Shown here one piece after another: positions 7,883-12,508 of a stretch of DNA of 12,508 nt. Made by a program: the position numbers and the translations under genes. How positions within the stretch are numbered: position 1 is the first letter of the stretch; every line of letters starts with the position of its first letter. The notes beneath the pieces are model-generated. The model did no database searches and had not been told where the DNA came from. It saw only the letters and a list, made by a program, of their open reading frames with translations. Source of the DNA: Bryobacterales bacterium (lineage in GTDB: Bacteria; Acidobacteriota; Terriglobia; Bryobacterales; Bryobacteraceae); NCBI GenBank assembly GCA_025462985.1, contig JAOAPP010000626.1:1-12508 (forward strand), written 5' to 3'.

Positions 7883-7899
7883 GTCACCGGAACTTACTC

Positions 7900-9186
7900 A
7901 TGAATCGAAGAAGCTTCTTTGGCCGGTCCGCGGGAATCGCGGCTGCATTTCAGGCCGACTCATTGCTGCGCGCGCAGCGGGCGGCGGACGCTGTTACAGG
8001 CAGAGCCGCGGACACCGTCGCCCGCGACGAAGATTTCTGGTTTAACGTGCGGCACGCCTTCACTGTCGACCGGAACATGGTGAACCTGAACAACGGTGGA
8101 GTCTCGCCCGCGCCGAAGATCGTCATGGATACCGAGATTCGCTATCTCGAAGTAGAAAATCTCAGCCCGTCGTATTACATGTGGAATGTGCTCGACCCGG
8201 GCGTCGAGACGGTTCGCCGGCGGCTGGCCCGTACTTTCGGATGTGACCCGGAAGAGATTGCGATCACCCGCAATGCCAGTGAAGCGCTCGAAACCGTTCA
8301 GCTTGGTCTTGACCTGAAAGCAGGCGATGAAGTCCTGACGACCAACCAGGACTATCCGCGCATGATCACAACATGGAAGCAGCGGGCGCGGCGCGACGGC
8401 ATCGTGCTGAAGCAGATTACCTTTCCAGTTCCTGCTCCGAGCCTGGACTTTCTCGCCAAGCGCATCGAAGAGAACATCACCCCGAAGACAAAAGTCATTC
8501 ACATCTGCCACATAACGAACCTTACGGGCCAGATCTTTCCCGTGAAAAAGATCTGTCAGATGGGTCGAGAGCGCGGTATCGAGGTCATCGTCGATGGCGC
8601 ACACGCTTTCGCGCAGTTTCCTTTCAAGCACGAGGATTTGGATTGTGACTATTACGGAACATCGCTTCACAAGTGGGTTCTGGCTCCGATCGGAACCGGA
8701 ATGCTCTACGTTAGGAAATGGAAGATTCCGAAGATCTACCCGATGATGGCTGCGCCTGAATCGATGGCGGACAACATCCGCAAGTTCGAGGAGATCGGCA
8801 CGCATCCGGCGTCGCAGCGCGATGCGATCACAGAAGCGCTGAACTTTCACGAGAGCATCGGACCGGAGCGCAAAGCGGAACGCTTCCGCTTTCTACGCAA
8901 GCGCTGGTCAAATCGTCTGCGAGAGCTGCCGGGAGTCAAAATCCTGAACAGCGAAGATCCCGAGATGTCATGCGCCATCGGCTTCATCAGCGTCGACGGC
9001 TTTGACGCTCACAAGCTGCAGGCCTATCTCTGGGAGAAGCATCGAATCTGGACGGTTGCCATTGCCATGCCAGGCGAGTTTCAGGGCCTGCGCGTGACGC
9101 CCAACGTCTATACGACCCTCGAAGAAATCGACACATTCTCTGAGGTGATGGAAGGCATCATACGGAAGGGTTCGCTTCCGGCTTAG
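7900..9186 (+). CDS. Tat-leader class-V-fold PLP enzyme, PvdN/isopenicillin-N-epimerase-like
   Basis: A 428-residue PLP enzyme of the class V aminotransferase fold. The N-terminus NRRSFFGR (residues 2-9) is a twin-arginine motif followed by a short hydrophobic stretch (SAGIAAAF) and AQRAA, so export through Tat is likely, though the hydrophobic core is weak. Catalytic-domain motifs: NLNNGGVSP (62-70), TRNASEAL (123-130, phosphate binding), VDGAHA (231-236, with D232 and H235 on the cofactor) and GTSLHKW (253-259, with K258 as the Schiff-base lysine); R398 in GLRVTPN likely binds the substrate carboxylate. PvdN of fluorescent pseudomonads is a known Tat-exported member of this group that modifies the pyoverdine glutamate side chain. 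No siderophore genes are seen here, so the substrate is unknown. The ATG at 7900 is chosen over a longer frame opening at 7705, which would run through the terminator. Its ribosome site is weak. Confidence 0.88.
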   Translation: MNRRSFFGRSAGIAAAFQADSLLRAQRAADAVTGRAADTVARDEDFWFNVRHAFTVDRNMVNLNNGGVSPAPKIVMDTEIRYLEVENLSPSYYMWNVLDPGVETVRRRLARTFGCDPEEIAITRNASEALETVQLGLDLKAGDEVLTTNQDYPRMITTWKQRARRDGIVLKQITFPVPAPSLDFLAKRIEENITPKTKVIHICHITNLTGQIFPVKKICQMGRERGIEVIVDGAHAFAQFPFKHEDLDCDYYGTSLHKWVLAPIGTGMLYVRKWKIPKIYPMMAAPESMADNIRKFEEIGTHPASQRDAITEALNFHESIGPERKAERFRFLRKRWSNRLRELPGVKILNSEDPEMSCAIGFISVDGFDAHKLQAYLWEKHRIWTVAIAMPGEFQGLRVTPNVYTTLEEIDTFSEVMEGIIRKGSLPA

Positions 9187-9219
9187 CGTACCTGTATCGC
9201 TGCACACAGCGGGACAGAC

Positions 9220-9247
9220 ATGCGTAGTTGTATCGAATACTACGCAT
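9220..9247. repeat. 9-bp inverted repeat in front of the OFA transporter, operator or hairpin
   Basis: Arms ATGCGTAGT (9220-9228) and ACTACGCAT (9239-9247) are exact complements around a 10-base spacer. A shorter alternative stem, GTAT (9230-9233) with ATAC (9237-9240), overlaps it. No T-run follows, so termination is unlikely. The site lies in the 94-base gap before the transporter start at 9281 and could bind a dimeric regulator. No regulator gene is adjacent. Confidence 0.55.
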
Positions 9248-9280
9248 CCAGTTCGGGAGGTTCTGGCATCTATGGGGTAG

Positions 9281-10513
9281 ATGCCGATTCGGGAGCCTCG
9301 ATACTTGCAGACAAGCAACCGTTGGGGAATCGCCGTCGCGGGTGTATTCATGCAGGTCGCTCTGGGCGCCGTTTATGCCTGGAGCGTGTTCCGCGCTCCC
9401 CTGGTGAAACAGTTTGGCTGGAGCATTTCGCAGGTCACCCTCACCTTTACCTTGGCCATTTTCGCGCTGGGTTTCGCGGCATTCTTCGCGGGCCTTTGGA
9501 TAAACAGGAGCGGTCCGCGCATTGTGGCTGTCACGGGCGGAGCGCTTTACGGCCTGGGCGTGTTTCTAGCCAGCTTTTCGGCGCATAGGCTGTGGTGGCT
9601 CTATCTGACCTACGGCCTTATTGGAGGGATCGGATTAGGATTCGCCTACATCGTTCCGGTCGCCGTCTTAGTGAAATGGTTTCCTGACAAGCGCGGGCTC
9701 CTCACCGGAATCGCGGTCGGCGGGTTTGGAGCAGGCGCGCTCGTTACGGCGCCAGTGGCTACTCGCCTGATCCAAAGCGTAGGCGTCCTCTCGACGTTCG
9801 CGTACCTGGGAATCGCTTATCTTATCGTCACGGTGATCACGGGCCTGTTCATGCAGAATCCGCCACCAGGCTGGAAGCCGGCAGGTTGGGCCCCGACCAT
9901 CACCGACGCAAAGGTGCGCTCCGGCCGAGACTACACGCTCAGGGAGGCGCTGCGCACCTGGCAATGGTGGGCGTTGTGGCTGCTGCTGTTCCTCAACACT
10001 TCGGCTGGGATCTCGCTCATTTCACAGGAAGCCCCCATGTTTCAGGAACTGGCGCGCGTCACTGTATTCACGGCGGCGACGATGGTAGGGGTAGCGTCGA
10101 TCGGCAACGCGTTCGGGCGGGTATTCTGGGCATTTCTTTCCGACCTTGTCACGCGACGCATGACGTTTCTGATCATGTTTTTATTGCAAGTGGTGCTGTT
10201 CTGGATCTTTCCCAGTCTGCATTCAGCCGTGCTGGTCGGCCTGGTGAGCTTTCTGATTCTGATGTGTTACGGCGGCGGATTCGGAACCATGCCGGCGTTT
10301 GCGGCTGATTATTTCGGTCCGGCGAATGTCGGGCCGATTTACGGACTGATGCTTACTGCCTGGGGTTTTGCCAGCGTTTTTGGCCCGATACTCATTGCTA
10401 ACATGCGGCAGTCCACCGGCGCTTATAGCGGCGCTCTCCATGCGATCGCGGCGGTCCTGCTGATCTCAAGCGTGCTCCCCTTCCTGGTGCGCCCGCCCCA
10501 GAGCGCCGGGTGA
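9281..10513 (+). CDS. OFA-family (oxalate/formate antiporter-like) MFS transporter
   Basis: A 410-residue inner-membrane protein with about 12 hydrophobic helices. Family signs are NRWGIAVAGVFMQVALGAVYAWSVF split over helix 1 (about residues 13-37), FGWS just after, the long GLIGGIGLGFAYIVPVAV segment (about 112-129) followed by KWFPDKRGLLTGIAVGGFG, and a central loop rich in P and W before the second half (REALRTWQWWALW). This pattern is shared by OxlT, YhjX and related monocarboxylate or dicarboxylate carriers; the actual substrate cannot be told and may be a small organic acid. The start ATG follows GGGG closely, with no strong ribosome site. The gene lies 94 bases after the PLP enzyme and overlaps the next transporter by 4 bases. 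The PLP enzyme, this gene and the next form a likely transcription unit. Confidence 0.87.
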   Translation: MPIREPRYLQTSNRWGIAVAGVFMQVALGAVYAWSVFRAPLVKQFGWSISQVTLTFTLAIFALGFAAFFAGLWINRSGPRIVAVTGGALYGLGVFLASFSAHRLWWLYLTYGLIGGIGLGFAYIVPVAVLVKWFPDKRGLLTGIAVGGFGAGALVTAPVATRLIQSVGVLSTFAYLGIAYLIVTVITGLFMQNPPPGWKPAGWAPTITDAKVRSGRDYTLREALRTWQWWALWLLLFLNTSAGISLISQEAPMFQELARVTVFTAATMVGVASIGNAFGRVFWAFLSDLVTRRMTFLIMFLLQVVLFWIFPSLHSAVLVGLVSFLILMCYGGGFGTMPAFAADYFGPANVGPIYGLMLTAWGFASVFGPILIANMRQSTGAYSGALHAIAAVLLISSVLPFLVRPPQSAG

Positions 10514-11715
10514 GTGACTCTCCAGCCGAGACTGCAACACAGCCGCACTTGTCGCGTTCGCTGCTGCTGACTATGGCTGTCGCATCGGGAGTAGCGGTGG
10601 CGAACATTTATTACAACCAGCCACTGCTGGCCGATATGGCGCGCAGTATGCGCGTGAATTCGCATCAGGCCGGCTATGTCGCAACCGCGACGCAACTCGG
10701 ATACGCGCTCGGAATGCCGTTATTTATTCCTCTGGGCGATTTCATTCAGCGCCGCAAGCTGGTGTCCCGTTTGTTCCTTGGCGTGGCAGCCTCCCTGCTG
10801 CTGGCGGCTGCTGCGCAGGACCTGTGGTGGCTCGCCGGCGCGAGTTTCCTGGTCGGCCTGACCGCGGTTAGCGCCCAGATTCTCATTCCGTTTGCCGCCG
10901 ACCTGTCATCCGCCGGCGAACAAGGGCGAACCATCGGGACGATGCTGAGTGGTGTACTGCTTGGCATCCTGCTGGCCAGAACCGTCAGCGGCACGGTGGC
11001 GCAACACTTGGGGTGGCGCACGATGTACTGTCTCGCCGCCGGGTTGGTGGTCATCTTTGCAGCCATTCTCGCTGTGAGGCTGCCGCATGCGGACCGCTCT
11101 TCGCACGCCACATACCGTGAAACGATGCTGGCCATCTGGAACGTCGTGCTGCAAAGCGCGAAATTGAAACAGGTGTGCTTTGTCGCCGCAATGTTCTTCG
11201 CGGCTTTCAGCGCATTCTGGACCACTCTGATTTTCCTGTTGGAGTTGCCGCCGTATCACTACGGAAGCCAGACGGCCGGTTTGTTCGGGCTCATCGGCGC
11301 GGTGGGTGCTGGCGTAGCACCACTCGCCGGCAGAGTCTCTGACGAGCGCAGCCCGCGCTTTGTCGTTCAGATCGCTGTCGGAGTGGTCCTGTTCGCTTTT
11401 GTGCTGTTTTGGTTTGCCACCCGCTCGCTCCCAGCGTTGATCGCCGGGGTCATCGTGCTGGATGCGGGCATACAGGCCGCGCAAGTTGCAAACCAAAGCC
11501 GGGTGTTGAGCCTGGCGCCTCATGCCCGTAACCGCGTCAACACGGTCTATATGATCGGTTACTTCAGCGGCGGCGCCATTGGCTCGCTGGCGGGATCCTG
11601 GGCGTGGGCCGGGTGGAAGTGGCCGGGAGTCTGCGCCGTTGGGGTTGCTTGCATGATCCTGGCGGCTATTGCCCTGGCGTCCCGTGGTCCGGAAGAAACG
11701 GCCCGTGTTGGATAG
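10510..11715 (+). CDS. MFS transporter, DHA1/NepI-like efflux type
   Basis: A 401-residue, 12-helix inner-membrane protein. After a polar N-terminus of about 15 residues, helix 1 ends in ANIYYNQPLLADMA, a signature of a broad group of proton-driven MFS exporters. The loop between helices 2 and 3 reads GDFIQRRKLV, a variant of the MFS GxxxDRxGRR motif. The central loop (RLPHADRSSHATYRETM) and the second half (GRVSDERSPR) give the usual two-fold layout. Substrate unknown; efflux of a small polar metabolite or drug is the usual role. It starts with GTG that overlaps the TGA of the preceding OFA gene (GTGA), so translation is probably coupled. Its last 50 bases overlap, tail to tail, the leftward gene of unknown function. 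Confidence 0.87.
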   Translation: MSDSPAETATQPHLSRSLLLTMAVASGVAVANIYYNQPLLADMARSMRVNSHQAGYVATATQLGYALGMPLFIPLGDFIQRRKLVSRLFLGVAASLLLAAAAQDLWWLAGASFLVGLTAVSAQILIPFAADLSSAGEQGRTIGTMLSGVLLGILLARTVSGTVAQHLGWRTMYCLAAGLVVIFAAILAVRLPHADRSSHATYRETMLAIWNVVLQSAKLKQVCFVAAMFFAAFSAFWTTLIFLLELPPYHYGSQTAGLFGLIGAVGAGVAPLAGRVSDERSPRFVVQIAVGVVLFAFVLFWFATRSLPALIAGVIVLDAGIQAAQVANQSRVLSLAPHARNRVNTVYMIGYFSGGAIGSLAGSWAWAGWKWPGVCAVGVACMILAAIALASRGPEETARVG

Positions 11716-12202
11716 CTGGCAAGGTCGAAGGCGTGGGCGCGAGTTCCACGTCAGGCGGGTCGATCACCCAGCAGCTTCGTTTGTTCCAATCCCTCGCGGA
11801 CCGCCCCACAGTGCTGTCCTTTCCGGAGAGAGGCCCGAGGAGACGCCAGTGAGGCTCCACGGCCGTAATGGCGGACCAGGGCGGCAGACCGTTGAAATCG
11901 ACCATCCATTCGGGTCCTGCGGATACCTGGCCATACAGCTCGGTCCGATTCCAGATTCGCAACGGACAGAGTCGCCGACCGTCGAAAAGGTAGAACGAAA
12001 TGGTCACCTTGGATCCGCCGGGCGAGGCTTCGAACCGATAGAACCTCTCAGCCGGTAGGCCGTCACGGCATATCAGTTCTGAAAGCCGCTGCTTGCACCC
12101 GGACAGATCCGCGGCCGAGAAGCGATACTCCCGCAGGGCGATCAGATCGGAGATCTGCTTCGGGTTCGAAGGCGCAAAGGCGCGCAGGATGGCAGTCCAC
12201 AT
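11666..12202 (-). CDS. Hypothetical cytoplasmic protein, 178 residues
   Basis: I do not recognise the family. The product has no signal peptide and no membrane helix. Residues about 15-40 look helical (SDLIALREYRFSAADLSG), followed by what look like beta strands (KVTISFYLFDGRRLCPLRIW) and a tryptophan-rich middle (EWMVDF, PPWSAI, PHWRLLG). The last 30 residues are proline-rich and probably disordered. The ATG at 12202 is preferred to the TTG at 12226 because GAGGAGA stands just upstream of the ATG. The 3' end overlaps the MFS gene by 50 bases on the opposite strand. It lies 82 bases after the PIG-L-like gene and could be co-transcribed with it. Composition of the translation is protein-like, more so than the competing frame on the plus strand (11669-12058), but without homologs this remains a moderate call. 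Confidence 0.6.
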   Translation of the reverse strand: MWTAILRAFAPSNPKQISDLIALREYRFSAADLSGCKQRLSELICRDGLPAERFYRFEASPGGSKVTISFYLFDGRRLCPLRIWNRTELYGQVSAGPEWMVDFNGLPPWSAITAVEPHWRLLGPLSGKDSTVGRSARDWNKRSCWVIDPPDVELAPTPSTLPAIQHGPFLPDHGTPGQ

Positions 12203-12205
12203 CGG

Positions 12206-12212
12206 TCTCCTC
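12206..12212 (-). promoter_or_regulatory. Ribosome binding site deciding the start of the 178-residue protein
   Basis: On the minus strand GAGGAGA ends three bases before the ATG at 12202, a little close but clear. It lies inside the longer TTG-started reading and so argues against that start. Confidence 0.55.
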
Positions 12213-12284
12213 GCCGGTCGAAACAATCTCTGGCGAGAATGTTAAGAGCTCACAGACAATGTGGAGTTTTGAGACGATTTTTCT

Positions 12285-12508
12285 TCAGACAGCGACGGCG
12301 AAATAGGGCTGCGGGAGCTTTTTCCTAACGACGAAAAAGGCCTCGGCGCGGCCTACCTGAGCTTCTGCCCCGCGCCGCTTCTCCATTTCCTGGTGATACG
12401 GATAAAACCGGCCCGGACGCTGGCTTTCATGTGCGTAGATGGAGGCCTCCTTCTGTGCGAACGTTCCACTTATATCGACGAAGCAGTTCGGCTCAAAGTG
12501 ATGCGTCT
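12285..12508 (-). CDS. PIG-L/LmbE-type deacetylase, C-terminal fragment
   Basis: An open frame with no start inside the window: 73 residues, then TGA at 12285-12287. It reads FEPNCFVDISGTFAQKEASI, then YAHESQ, then RRGAEAQVGRAEAFFVV. The pattern F.P...VDIS.....K..A...H.SQ, followed about 20 residues later by R.GAE.....AEAF, is the C-terminal signature of GlcNAc-type deacetylases (PIG-L, BshB, MshB families), zinc enzymes that remove an acetyl group from an N-acetyl sugar. The zinc-binding N-terminal HPDD motif lies outside the window, so activity cannot be judged. The last ten residues (LPQPYFAVAV) extend past the usual end. It runs toward the 178-residue gene, 82 bases away, with no hairpin between. 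Confidence 0.72.
   Translation of the reverse strand, partial: THHFEPNCFVDISGTFAQKEASIYAHESQRPGRFYPYHQEMEKRRGAEAQVGRAEAFFVVRKKLPQPYFAVAV

Noticed and set aside
7705..7899. Longer start for the class-V PLP enzyme
   Set aside because: It would translate the receptor's end and the terminator hairpin and would bury the Tat leader inside the protein.
8373..8648. 91-codon frame inside the class-V PLP enzyme
   Set aside because: Shadow frame with no ribosome site and no recognisable motif.
11669..12058. 129-codon plus-strand frame after the MFS gene
   Set aside because: It overlaps the MFS end in another frame and is less protein-like than the minus-strand gene, which has a good ribosome site.
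12203..12226. TTG start at 12226 for the 178-residue protein
   Set aside because: The clear ribosome site lies inside this extension, just before the ATG at 12202.
1..12508. CRISPR array, tRNA, rRNA, insertion sequence or prophage
   Set aside because: No regularly spaced repeats, no cloverleaf or CCA-type ends and no transposase or integrase motifs were seen by eye on either strand.

Overview
The window looks like soil or acidic-environment Acidobacteriota (Bryobacter/Solibacter type) chromosome. This is an inference from three things: a 1170-residue Oar-like outer-membrane receptor with an N-terminal carboxypeptidase-regulatory-like domain, secreted enzymes with twin-arginine leaders, and moderately high G+C. 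No rRNA, tRNA, CRISPR array, insertion sequence, integrase or phage gene was seen. The window holds ten protein genes: eight complete and two cut by its edges.

Left part (1-3378). The 3' third of a dehydratase of the IlvD/Edd superfamily, closest in motifs to YjhG/YagF D-xylonate dehydratases, runs rightward and ends 9 bp from a leftward gene pair. That pair is a Tat-signal, HisC-like PLP aminotransferase followed 33 bp later by a SulP-type anion transporter without a STAS domain. A GC-rich leader, an extended -10 motif and a 22-bp near-perfect palindrome lie upstream of the pair.

Middle (3379-7882). A small secreted HExxH putative metallopeptidase is transcribed leftward. It is divergent from the large Oar-like TonB-dependent receptor. 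The 314-bp region between them carries back-to-back extended -10 promoters and a folded 5' leader in front of the receptor. The receptor gene ends in a strong intrinsic terminator.

Right part (7900-11715). Right after that terminator come a Tat-signal class-V-fold PLP enzyme resembling periplasmic PvdN, a 9-bp inverted repeat, an OFA-family (oxalate/formate-type) MFS transporter, and a second MFS transporter that overlaps it by 4 bp. The end of the second MFS gene overlaps, tail to tail, a leftward unknown 178-residue gene. Upstream of that gene, at the window edge, is the C-terminus of a PIG-L/LmbE-type deacetylase.

The most notable theme is two unrelated PLP enzymes, one fold-type I HisC-like and one class V, both with N-terminal twin-arginine leaders and both next to transporters, on either side of an outer-membrane receptor. 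Export of PLP enzymes is uncommon, and Tat fits because the cofactor is loaded before export. A shared role in periplasmic handling of amino compounds taken up by the receptor is a hypothesis. Nothing in the sequence proves that these units work together.
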